DNA of 5,359 nt from an uncultured Collinsella sp. (GCA_900554585.1 USHS01000118.1:1-5359), one strand, 5' to 3'; numbered from the stretch's first letter, positions 1-5,359 are shown. The notes: generated from the letters alone by a model not told the origin. A program made the numbers and translations.

Positions 1-556
1 CGAGACCGTCCTGCAGAACGGCCAGGTCGACGCTGTCTTTGCCACCTACACCATTACCGACGAGCGCAAGAAGCTCGTCTCCTTTGCCGGTCCCTACTAC
101 TACACCCAGCAGGCTATCCTGGTGCTCGCCGACAACGACGACATCAAGAGCGTCGACGACCTGGCCGACAAGAACGTCGCCGTCCAGTCCGGCTCCAACG
201 GCCCCGCCATCCTGGAGGAGTTCGCTCCCAAGGCCCGCCAACAGGAGTTCAAGACCGACGAGGAGGCCCGCCAGGCACTCCAGCAGGGCCGCGTTGACGC
301 CTACGTCATCGATAACAACATGCAGCAGAGCGCCCTGGTCCGCGAGCCCGGTAAGTACAAGATCGCCGGCAAGCCCTTCGGCAGCAAGGAGCCCTATGGC
401 ATCGGTCTGCCGCTCGATTCCGACGGCGTCGCCTTTGTCAACGACTTCCTTAAGAAGATCGAGGACGACGGCACCTGGACTGAGCTGTGGCAGATCTGCA
501 TTGGCGACCGTACGGGCGACACCAATGTTCCCGAGCTGCCCGAGATCGGCGCCTAG
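1..556 (+). CDS. Polar amino acid (glutamate/glutamine-type) ABC transporter substrate-binding protein, C-terminal part
   Basis: This is the extracytoplasmic solute receptor of the importer encoded downstream. Only the last 184 codons are present (first full codon at base 2, TAG at 554-556). About 90-110 residues, including the signal peptide, lie before the window. In visible numbering, residues 10-34 carry the SBP_bac_3 family hallmark: D10, then TITDERKK at 17-24, then FAGPYY at 28-33. By recalled comparison with E. coli GlnH, R22 matches the arginine that holds the ligand alpha-carboxylate, SGSNG (63-67) matches the second-lobe ligand loop, and D104 in YVIDNN matches the acidic residue facing the alpha-amino group. 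The segment from about residue 45 is the second lobe, with a return to lobe one near PYGIGLP (131-137). The C-terminal tail (about 167-184) is proline- and acid-rich. The family assignment is firm. Glutamate, glutamine or another polar amino acid as ligand is inference; GluB-like is my preferred reading. Confidence 0.93.
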   Translation, partial: ETVLQNGQVDAVFATYTITDERKKLVSFAGPYYYTQQAILVLADNDDIKSVDDLADKNVAVQSGSNGPAILEEFAPKARQQEFKTDEEARQALQQGRVDAYVIDNNMQQSALVREPGKYKIAGKPFGSKEPYGIGLPLDSDGVAFVNDFLKKIEDDGTWTELWQICIGDRTGDTNVPELPEIGA

Positions 557-594
557 GCAGCGAGCCTGGTAACGGCCGCAACGAAACCATATGG

Positions 595-611
595 AAACGC
601 ATGATGCGCTT
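595..611. promoter_or_regulatory. Short inverted repeat, possible operator or minor RNA stem
   Basis: CGCAT (598-602) and ATGCG (604-608) form a perfect inverted repeat around G603, with AA at 595-596 and TT at 610-611 extending the symmetry after one mismatch. It sits in the gap between the binding-protein gene and the first permease gene. A one-base loop is poor for an RNA hairpin, so a protein-binding site is the better reading if it is functional. I could not recognise a known operator consensus or convincing -35/-10 boxes beside it. Confidence 0.2.
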
Positions 612-644
612 TATTGCGGTAAACTGTTTCCTCACTGAGTTGTC

Positions 645-677
645 GGGGCTTCCGTACACACGGGAGCCCCTTTCCTT
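645..677 (+). terminator. Strong intercistronic hairpin with short T-rich tail (attenuating terminator or mRNA-stabilising stem)
   Basis: Bases 645-655 (GGGGCTTCCGT) pair with 660-670 (ACGGGAGCCCC) along 11 positions, with one G-U wobble and an ACAC loop at 656-659. TTTCCTT follows at 671-677. It lies 88 bases after the binding-protein stop and 17 bases before the next start codon, just ahead of the ribosome binding site. The T run is interrupted, so partial termination or protection of the upstream message from 3' decay is more likely than full termination. Confidence 0.75.
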
Positions 678-683
678 ATCGGC

Positions 684-689
684 GGGAGG
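684..689 (+). promoter_or_regulatory. Ribosome binding site of first permease gene
   Basis: GGGAGG stands five bases before the ATG at 695. This is a strong Shine-Dalgarno match and fixes that start. It begins 13 bases after the hairpin stem ends, so the stem does not bury it. Confidence 0.8.
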
Positions 690-694
690 TCCGC

Positions 695-1354
695 ATGAGT
701 CTCTCCGAGCTCTGGTCGCTCTATGGCCAGAACTATATCGACGCGCTGCTAGCAACCTGGGGCATGACGCTTGAGTCGTTTGCCATCGCCATGGTGCTGG
801 CCGTCGCCGTCACCGTGATGCGCGTGTCGCCGCTCAAGCCGCTGCGCGTCTTTGGCGACCTGTATGTCCAGGTCTTCCGTAACATCCCCGGCATTGCGCT
901 GCTCATCATCGTCGTCTATGCGCTGCCGCCGCTCAAGGTCGTCCTGCCCTACCGCGCCTGCGTTATCGTCGCTACGGTCCTTTTGGGCTCGGCCTTTGGC
1001 TCCGAGAACTTTATGAGCGGCATCAACACCGTCGGCGTCGGCCAGGTGGAAGCCGCCCGCTCGCTGGGCATGAGCTTCAGCCGTATCCTCGCCAAGATCG
1101 TGATTCCGCAGGCGCTGCGCTCGAGCGTGCTGCCCATGACCAACCTCTTTATCGCTGTCATGCTTACCACCGCGCTCGGCAGCCAGGTGCCGTTGCAACC
1201 GCAGGAGCTCACCGGCGTGGTGAGCTACATCAACACGCGCTCGCTCGGCGGCGTCGCCGCGTTCTTTATCTCGGCGCTCGGCTACCTGGGCACGGCCTTT
1301 GTGGTGAGCCACATTGGCAACTACATCGATAAGAAGGTGAGGATCCTCCGATGA
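695..1354 (+). CDS. Amino acid ABC transporter permease, HisM/GluC-like, 219 aa
   Basis: This is one of two integral membrane subunits forming the translocation channel of the importer. The length of 219 residues is normal for the GluC/GlnP group. Hydrophobic segments lie near residues 23-42, 64-79, 88-103, 141-160 and 185-208, giving about five spans. The cytoplasmic EAA loop that docks on the ATPase is clear: GQVEAARSLG at 116-125, followed by IVIPQA at 135-140. FRNIP at 61-65 sits where relatives have an FRNTP-type motif, and SGINTVGVGQ (108-117) leads into the EAA loop as in GluC. The ATG at 695 is supported by GGGAGG five bases upstream. Its TGA overlaps the ATG of the next permease by four bases (ATGA, 1351-1354), so the two are probably translationally coupled and made in equal amounts. 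The family is firm; the GluC-like label rests on size and context. Confidence 0.93.
   Translation: MSLSELWSLYGQNYIDALLATWGMTLESFAIAMVLAVAVTVMRVSPLKPLRVFGDLYVQVFRNIPGIALLIIVVYALPPLKVVLPYRACVIVATVLLGSAFGSENFMSGINTVGVGQVEAARSLGMSFSRILAKIVIPQALRSSVLPMTNLFIAVMLTTALGSQVPLQPQELTGVVSYINTRSLGGVAAFFISALGYLGTAFVVSHIGNYIDKKVRILR
1335..1343 (+). promoter_or_regulatory. Ribosome binding site of second permease gene, inside the first permease gene
   Basis: GGTGAGGAT lies within the last codons of the upstream gene. GAGG (1339-1342) is eight bases before the ATG at 1351. This supports that start and the ATGA stop/start overlap. Confidence 0.65.
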
Positions 1355-2184
1355 GCAAGCACTCCACCTCCGCGCTCACCATGCGCGATGCGCTCTACGA
1401 GGCTCCCGGCCCCAAGATGCGCGCCAAGATTCGCATCGGCACCGCCATCTCGCTTGTTGCCGTCGCCGTGCTCGTCGCACTGGTGCTGCAGCGCTTTTAT
1501 GTGACCGGCCAGCTTTCGGTCCACTATTGGTATTTCTTTACGCACCTCACCACCTGGAAGTTCCTGCTTGCCGGCTTTGAGGGCACCGTTAAAGTCGCAC
1601 TCACCGCTGGCGCCATCGCGCTGGTGCTGGGCTTAGCCCTTATGCTCGGCCGTACCAGCGACATTAAGCCGCTGCAGCTGGTCTGCCGCGTGCTCACCGA
1701 TTTCTTCCGCGGCGTGCCGAGCCTGCTGTTCATCTACTTCTTCTTTTTGGTGCTGCCCCAGTACAAGATCGCGCTGCCGTCGTTTTGGATGCTCACGCTT
1801 CCCGTCGCGCTCGCTGCAGCTGGCGTACTTGCCGAGATCTTCCGTGCCGGCGTCAACGCCGTGCCGCGCGGCCAGGTCGAGGCCGCCCAGGCACTCGGTC
1901 TCTCCAAAGCTAAAATCACCTTTAAAATCGTGTTGCCGCAGGCTATTCGGTTTATCATTCCGTCCTTGATTTCGCAGCTCGTGGTCGTAGTCAAAGACAC
2001 CACCGTGGCCTACGTGGTGAGCTACCCCGACCTCATGCAAAACGCCCGCGTGCTCATTACCAACTACGACGCCCTCGTGTCGGTCTACCTGGTTATCGCG
2101 GTCATCTACATCCTCATCAACGTCGCGATTAACAAGGCCGCTGTCTACGTTTCGCACAAGACCGGCGCGACCATCATCCGCTAA
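1351..2184 (+). CDS. Amino acid ABC transporter permease, GluD-like, 277 aa
   Basis: This is the second membrane subunit of the importer, presumably pairing with the 219-residue permease. It has an N-terminal cytoplasmic extension of about 28 residues, a first span at about 29-46, then the conserved permease core from about residue 70. This longer form with an extra N-terminal span is the GluD pattern, and the length matches. The core shows FFRGVPSLL (118-126), AEIFRAGVNAV (161-171), the EAA docking loop GQVEAAQALGL (174-184) with IVLPQAIR (193-200), and VVKDTTVAYVV (213-223) where GluD-type proteins have a KD-S/T-S/T motif. Further spans lie near 76-100, 122-136, 147-160, 201-215 and 243-262. 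It begins in a four-base overlap with the preceding gene and ends in TAA at 2182-2184. Permease identity is firm; the substrate is inferred from family and neighbours. Confidence 0.93.
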   Translation: MSKHSTSALTMRDALYEAPGPKMRAKIRIGTAISLVAVAVLVALVLQRFYVTGQLSVHYWYFFTHLTTWKFLLAGFEGTVKVALTAGAIALVLGLALMLGRTSDIKPLQLVCRVLTDFFRGVPSLLFIYFFFLVLPQYKIALPSFWMLTLPVALAAAGVLAEIFRAGVNAVPRGQVEAAQALGLSKAKITFKIVLPQAIRFIIPSLISQLVVVVKDTTVAYVVSYPDLMQNARVLITNYDALVSVYLVIAVIYILINVAINKAAVYVSHKTGATIIR

Positions 2185-2205
2185 CGCTTTACCATTTCGA
2201 GTCAT

Positions 2206-2211
2206 AAGGAG
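2206..2211 (+). promoter_or_regulatory. Ribosome binding site of the ATPase gene
   Basis: AAGGAG lies nine bases before the ATG at 2221. It is a near-consensus site in the 36-base gap after the second permease gene. The gap contains no terminator, so transcription from the permeases should continue into the ATPase gene. Confidence 0.8.
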
Positions 2212-2220
2212 CCGAGCACC

Positions 2221-2985
2221 ATGGCACAGAGCACCTCTTCCACCGGCAATCAGCCGCTGATCGAGCTCAGGCACGTCGATAAGCACTACGGCGATCTGCA
2301 CGTCCTCAACGACATCAATCTGTCGGTCGACCGCGGCGAGGTCGTCGTTGTGATCGGTCCCTCGGGCTCAGGCAAGTCGACCATGTGCCGAACCATCAAC
2401 CGCCTGGAAACCATCGACTCGGGCGAAATCCTCATCGAGGGCGAGCCCCTGCCGCAGGAAGGCAAGGATCTTGCCCGCATGCGCGCCGAACTGGGCATGG
2501 TGTTTCAGCAGTTCAACCTGTTCGCACATATGACCGTGTTACAGAACGTCATGCTGGGACCGGTCGATGTGCTGGGCGTCTCCAAGGACGAAGCCCGCGA
2601 GCGCGCCATGGACCTGCTGAGCCGCGTAGGCGTGGCCGAGCAGGCCGATAAGGTGCCCGCGCAGCTCTCAGGCGGTCAGCAGCAGCGCGTAGCCATCGCC
2701 CGCTCGCTTGCCATGCAGCCCAAGGCCATGCTCTTCGACGAGCCCACGAGCGCTCTTGACCCCGAGATGATCAACGAGGTGCTCGAGGTCATGGTCCGTC
2801 TGGCACAGCAGGGCATGACGATGATCGTCATCACACACGAGATGAACTTCGCCCGCCGCGTGGCCGACCGCGTCGTGTTTATGGCCGACGGCCAGATCGT
2901 GGAAACCGGCACGCCCGACGAGTTCTTCGACCACCCCCAGACCAAGCGCGCCCAGGACTTCCTCAACTCCATTAAGGGCCACTAA
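2221..2985 (+). CDS. Polar amino acid ABC transporter ATP-binding protein, GlnQ/GluA family, 254 aa
   Basis: This is the cytoplasmic ATPase that works as a dimer on the two permeases and powers uptake. All ABC motifs are present and unmutated: aromatic A-loop Y23 (KHYGD), Walker A GPSGSGKST at 46-54 with K52, Q-loop in VFQQFNLF (94-101), signature LSGGQQQR at 149-156, Walker B ending LFDEP (171-175) with catalytic E174, D-loop SALD (177-180) and switch histidine H206 in ITHEM. The HMTVLQNVMLGP run (about 103-114) and the 254-residue length are typical of the GlnQ/HisP/GluA branch (PAAT family), close to the usual 240-260. Residues 1-11 are a short non-conserved N-terminus. The ATG at 2221 is set by AAGGAG nine bases upstream. 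It is the last transporter gene, followed after 54 bases by the C26 hydrolase. Confidence 0.97.
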   Translation: MAQSTSSTGNQPLIELRHVDKHYGDLHVLNDINLSVDRGEVVVVIGPSGSGKSTMCRTINRLETIDSGEILIEGEPLPQEGKDLARMRAELGMVFQQFNLFAHMTVLQNVMLGPVDVLGVSKDEARERAMDLLSRVGVAEQADKVPAQLSGGQQQRVAIARSLAMQPKAMLFDEPTSALDPEMINEVLEVMVRLAQQGMTMIVITHEMNFARRVADRVVFMADGQIVETGTPDEFFDHPQTKRAQDFLNSIKGH

Positions 2986-3026
2986 CCAGCTGCGCGCTCG
3001 CCCGTTTGCCATGACCATCCGGATTC

Positions 3027-3031
3027 GAAAG
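3027..3031 (+). promoter_or_regulatory. Weak ribosome binding site of the C26 hydrolase gene
   Basis: GAAAG lies eight bases before the ATG at 3040 and is the best purine run available. It is clearly weaker than the sites before the transporter genes, so lower translation of the hydrolase is likely. The nearest upstream ATG (3011) is out of frame, and the next in-frame ATG is codon 65, inside the conserved fold. ATG 3040 therefore remains the best start. Confidence 0.4.
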
Positions 3032-3039
3032 TTACACCT

Positions 3040-3849
3040 ATGATCGGAACTCGCACTTCATCGTCCTTTACCCCGCATGTCGACGTCGCCCCCGCCGACC
3101 GCCCACTTATCCTCGTCCCGCCGCGCTGGGAAGACGCGAAGCCGTTTTTGAGCGAAACGCTCTCCCCCAACGAGGAAATCGCAAGCGTCTTTGTCGATGC
3201 CATTCTTGCCGCCGGCGGCCTGCCGCTGCAGATGTCTATTACCGAAGACGTCGATGTTATCCGCCATTACGTGGACATCGCCGACGGCGTCGCCATCCCC
3301 GGTGGCCCCGACGTCAATCCCAAGCGCTGGGGCGACGAGCGTCCCTACGACCCCACGCTGTGCTGCGAGATCCGCGATCGTTTTGAGTTTAAGCTGGTCA
3401 ATGAGGTGCTCCGCGCCAAAAAGCCGCTCTTTACCACCTGCCGCGGCACGCAGTTGCTCAACGTTGCAACCGGCGGCACCCTGTGCATGGACGTGCCGAG
3501 CCTGGGCGCGCGCGAGGGTCGCACGCAGTGGCGCCACACCCACGTACTCAACGACCCCGTGCACCCTGTCGAGGTCATGCCGGGCTCGCTGCTGGAGCGC
3601 GCGGTTGGCGGGCACAGGCTGATCCAGACCAACTCGGCACATCACTGCTGCGTCGATCGTCTGGGCAAGAGCACGCGCTTGGTCGCCAAGGCAACCGACG
3701 GCGTTCCCGAGTGCATCGAAGTCGAGGGCCAGCCGTTCTGCCTGGGCGTGCAATGGCATCCCGAGTACACCTGGCAGACGCTCGAGACCGACTATAATCT
3801 GTGGAAGTCGTTTGTCGAGGCGGCGGCCAAGGTAAAGCAGGCCCGCTAG
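3040..3849 (+). CDS. Class I glutamine amidotransferase-like gamma-glutamyl hydrolase (peptidase C26, PuuD-like), 269 aa
   Basis: This is a predicted cytoplasmic enzyme that hydrolyses gamma-glutamyl bonds, for example gamma-glutamyl-GABA to glutamate and GABA in the PuuD case. Residues 22-27 form the first strand (PLILVP). IPGGPDVNP (86-94) is the C26 oxyanion-region motif. EIRDRFE (110-116) matches the conserved D-x-x-R-D/E helix. The nucleophile elbow is C134 in TCRGTQLLNV, followed by GGTL (145-148). TNSAHH (197-202) is the substrate-side loop. GVQWHPE (236-242) supplies H240 and E242, completing the Cys-His-Glu triad (E. coli PuuD: C114, H222, E224). No signal peptide is seen. The length is near the family norm. 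The exact substrate cannot be told; folate-type or other gamma-glutamyl compounds are possible. The 54-base gap from the importer ATPase, without a clear terminator, suggests cotranscription. Confidence 0.9.
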   Translation: MIGTRTSSSFTPHVDVAPADRPLILVPPRWEDAKPFLSETLSPNEEIASVFVDAILAAGGLPLQMSITEDVDVIRHYVDIADGVAIPGGPDVNPKRWGDERPYDPTLCCEIRDRFEFKLVNEVLRAKKPLFTTCRGTQLLNVATGGTLCMDVPSLGAREGRTQWRHTHVLNDPVHPVEVMPGSLLERAVGGHRLIQTNSAHHCCVDRLGKSTRLVAKATDGVPECIEVEGQPFCLGVQWHPEYTWQTLETDYNLWKSFVEAAAKVKQAR

Positions 3850-3886
3850 CTCGCAAGCCACACAAGTTAAAGTCTCCTAAACCAGC

Positions 3887-3927
3887 GGGGGGGCTGACAC
3901 CAGCACGGTGCCCGCCCCCCTGTATTT
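3887..3927. terminator. GC-rich hairpin between convergent genes, probable bidirectional terminator
   Basis: GGGGGG (3887-3892) pairs with CCCCCC (3915-3920). An inner stem pairs CACC (3898-3901) with GGTG (3907-3910) around the loop AGCAC, leaving an asymmetric internal loop that can re-pair in register-shifted ways. TGTATTT follows on the + side; on the - side the stem is followed by a short GCTGGTTTAGG. It lies 37 bases after the hydrolase stop and 40 bases beyond the stop of the opposing membrane-protein gene, so it could serve both. T tracts are weak on both sides, but the stem is very strong. Confidence 0.65.
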
Positions 3928-3960
3928 GGTATGCTCGGTATGATTATTCCTCACAAACAA

Positions 3961-4779
3961 TCAAAGAAATCTCGACCGCAATCGGTCTACGGTAAAGCAA
4001 ATGGTAAAAACGCTTGCTACGTTAATTAGGCAGTCAATTAAAATCGAAACGCATTGACCGTCCCCCAACGGGGTCACGCCGCAAATCCACATGAGCATCG
4101 AGGACGGAAGCGGAAGCATGGAATTGGCCCCGAGCTGTATGTAGATCGCCACGACGTTGACAAGCAGCAGCATGCCAATCGGACCGAAGCCGGACCCAAA
4201 ATAGGAAACAACGATTACGCAAGAAACCACGTATGCAAGGCAGGCAGCAGCAGCAAGAACAAGTCGATAGCAAAATACATGCAGGTTGAAATACTGCTGA
4301 GCATCCAAAACGATTACGCAGTTAAGACAGTACAAAACGACACTCGACAGGATAAACGCGCCCAAAAGGGCAAAAGAAGACAGCACCACTCGCGCAACGA
4401 TAGCGCACACACGCTTCCCTCCCCGAGCCTCCGACAACCCCCACGGTTCCTCAATAAAGCCCGAACTGACAAAGCGCGGCACAATGCAAGCCGCGATGAA
4501 CGGAAAGAACAATGCATGAGCCAACGGGGCTACGTTGAAAAGCAGACCGCGAAAAACCCCTGCATTACCAAATAGAAGGACATCCTCTGCCGATAGCCGA
4601 AGCGTCGGGTCTGGGAAAAAGCCCAAGAAACTGTTCTCACGGAGGCTACAGAACCACATCGGGAAAGAATTAAGCTGCAATACCACCATGCACGCATAAA
4701 TTACCAGGATTAAGGCGTACGCCCATTTGCTCGCATGCTTCCATTCTGACTGGAGAAGTCTTTTAATCTGACGAGCCAT
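3961..4779 (-). CDS. ABC-2-type transporter permease subunit (putative), 272 aa
   Basis: This is a multi-spanning membrane protein. I infer that it is one half of an ABC exporter channel. Counting from the ATG at 4779-4777, MARQIKRLLQSEWKHASKW forms a basic amphipathic N-terminus of the kind seen before the first span of ABC-2 permeases. Hydrophobic segments lie near 19-36, 76-105, 128-155, 171-193, 199-216 and 242-263, giving six spans. Between spans two and three sits a charged cytoplasmic stretch, GFIEEPWGLSEARGGKR (107-123), at the position of the ABC-2 coupling region. The protein ends after the basic stretch DRLRSRF. A GTG at 4788 would add three residues, but ATG 4779 has GGGGG eight bases upstream and is preferred. 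It overlaps the preceding gene by 17 bases. Codons such as AAA-AGA at positions 6-7 and TTA set it apart from the GC-rich operon opposite. The family call rests on topology and the coupling motif. The substrate is unknown; lantibiotic-immunity LanE/LanG-type permeases are one similar layout. Confidence 0.7.
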   Translation of the reverse strand: MARQIKRLLQSEWKHASKWAYALILVIYACMVVLQLNSFPMWFCSLRENSFLGFFPDPTLRLSAEDVLLFGNAGVFRGLLFNVAPLAHALFFPFIAACIVPRFVSSGFIEEPWGLSEARGGKRVCAIVARVVLSSFALLGAFILSSVVLYCLNCVIVLDAQQYFNLHVFCYRLVLAAAACLAYVVSCVIVVSYFGSGFGPIGMLLLVNVVAIYIQLGANSMLPLPSSMLMWICGVTPLGDGQCVSILIDCLINVASVFTICFTVDRLRSRFL

Positions 4780-5359
4780 TGAACACACCCCCAGCGCGAA
4801 AGCTCACGAGAGCGTAAATCAATACCGATAGACAGCTGGCTGCCACGCCATATCCCAGAAGCGTCAGCTGCCCCATATCGCTATACCCAAGAGCACTTCC
4901 GACTCCAAGATACGGCCCCGGAAGAAGGAAAATCCATCGCAAGGACGGTATGGGCGCCTGAAGGTAAGTTCCGTAGAGCGTCAAGCTCATGACAAATCCG
5001 ATTATTATCACAGCCCCGCTAAATACAGCGCTGCTTGTAATCCGATAGATGGTTACCGTCTCCAACGCAACCGATATCACCAATACGGCGTTGATTATCA
5101 TTGCGGGCAAAAATGCAGTCAGCATGCTATGCGCATAGTTTTGCCCTCCACGTGTTATCGCTATTGCAAAAAGAAGTAGGCAAAGCGCACTATATGCTGC
5201 GCCAATTATTAAAGCAGACGAAAGCACATGTGCTAGGACCCCATTAAAGCGGGTAAGACCTCTTGCTGAAGAAATTCGGTGTCCCTCTTCATAGCCGCGC
5301 TCCTGTAAAATCGCCAGGCAAACGATGAGCGGAACGAACAGAGAGGTGCCGGCAAAAGC
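4763..5359 (-). CDS. ABC-2-type transporter permease subunit (putative), C-terminal part
   Basis: The reading frame is open from the window edge (5359) down to TAA at 4765-4763, giving 198 visible residues without the N-terminus. A GTG at 5227 is an in-frame internal codon, not a convincing start, because the frame continues upstream with matching character. In visible numbering, a span ends near 1-19 (with FVPLIVCLAIL), followed by the charged segment GYEEGHRISSARGLTR (22-37). Further spans lie near 43-68, 79-97, 104-125, 134-153 and 162-186. The tail after the last span is FRAGGVFNGSSD. The segment at 22-48 resembles residues 107-134 of the downstream gene, so the two are probably diverged paralogues that pair in one transporter. 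The stop lies 17 bases inside the next gene, implying translational coupling. The full protein probably lacks only its first span and leader here. Membrane-protein status is firm, the ABC-2 label is moderate, and the substrate is unknown. Confidence 0.68.
   Translation of the reverse strand, partial: AFAGTSLFVPLIVCLAILQERGYEEGHRISSARGLTRFNGVLAHVLSSALIIGAAYSALCLLLFAIAITRGGQNYAHSMLTAFLPAMIINAVLVISVALETVTIYRITSSAVFSGAVIIIGFVMSLTLYGTYLQAPIPSLRWIFLLPGPYLGVGSALGYSDMGQLTLLGYGVAASCLSVLIYALVSFRAGGVFNGSSD

Noticed and set aside
39..572. Open frame of 177 codons on the + strand in another frame of the binding-protein gene
   Set aside because: It is Ser/Pro/Thr/Arg-rich out-of-frame translation. The true frame has the SBP_bac_3 hallmark and the conserved ligand residues.
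749..1312. Open frame of 187 codons on the - strand opposite the first permease
   Set aside because: It is a His/Asp/Arg-rich shadow of a hydrophobic + strand permease gene, without its own start signals.
1633..2301. Open frame of 222 codons on the - strand across the second permease and the ATPase start
   Set aside because: It spans two well-supported + strand genes and their gap, with low-complexity charged composition and no family motif.
3058..3861. Open frame of 267 codons on the - strand opposite the hydrolase gene
   Set aside because: The + strand frame has the full C26 triad and motifs. The antisense frame shows no recognisable motif and is the common mirror frame of GC-rich genes.
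3939..3944. TATGAT as a -10 promoter box in the convergent gap
   Set aside because: No -35 box is found at suitable spacing, and a promoter here would drive antisense into the - strand gene with no + strand gene to serve.
4054..4575. Open frame of 173 codons on the + strand, very rich in Lys, Arg, Gln and His
   Set aside because: It lies wholly antisense to the 272-residue membrane protein on the - strand. Its composition is what the complement of hydrophobic codons yields, and no ribosome binding site precedes it.
4780..4788. GTG at 4788 as the start of the downstream exporter permease
   Set aside because: It adds only three residues, and the G run would abut the start codon. ATG 4779 has that run at proper spacing and begins a typical basic leader.
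1..5359. tRNA, rRNA, CRISPR array, insertion sequence, integrase or attachment site
   Set aside because: I scanned both strands by eye and found no cloverleaf, no regularly spaced repeats, no terminal inverted repeats and no transposase or integrase motifs.

Overview
The window reads as chromosomal DNA from a GC-rich bacterium. The codon style (heavy GCC, CTC, CTG and CGC use), the strong Shine-Dalgarno sites and the layout of a glutamate/glutamine-type importer suit an actinobacterium. A Coriobacteriia gut organism such as Collinsella is my best guess, but this is inference from style, not from a marker gene.

Positions 1-2985 (+ strand) hold a nearly complete polar amino acid ABC importer of the Glu/Gln family. 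In order these are the C-terminal 184 residues of the extracytoplasmic binding protein (start outside the window), two integral membrane permeases of 219 and 277 residues joined by an ATGA stop/start overlap, and a 254-residue ATPase with every ABC motif intact. The binding protein captures the amino acid, the two permeases form the channel and the ATPase dimer drives uptake. The layout resembles corynebacterial GluABCD, but the order here is binding protein, permease, permease, ATPase. A strong hairpin between the binding-protein gene and the first permease gene probably lets more message be made for the binding protein than for the membrane parts.

Positions 3040-3849 (+ strand) encode a class I glutamine amidotransferase-fold peptidase of family C26 (gamma-glutamyl-gamma-aminobutyrate hydrolase/PuuD-like). 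It starts 54 bases after the ATPase gene with no clear terminator between them, so it is probably in the same operon. This links uptake of glutamate-like compounds with cytoplasmic cleavage of gamma-glutamyl bonds.

Positions 3850-3960 form a convergent intergenic gap with a very GC-rich hairpin that could end transcription from both sides.

Positions 3961-5359 (- strand) are different in character. They are less GC-rich, with AAA, AGA and TTA codons, and encode two overlapping multi-spanning membrane proteins. The upstream one runs off the window edge. Both look like ABC-2-type permease subunits and share a recognisable segment, so they appear to be diverged paralogues forming one exporter. 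The ATPase they would need is not in the window and is expected beyond 5359. I saw no tRNA, rRNA, CRISPR array, insertion sequence or integrase.
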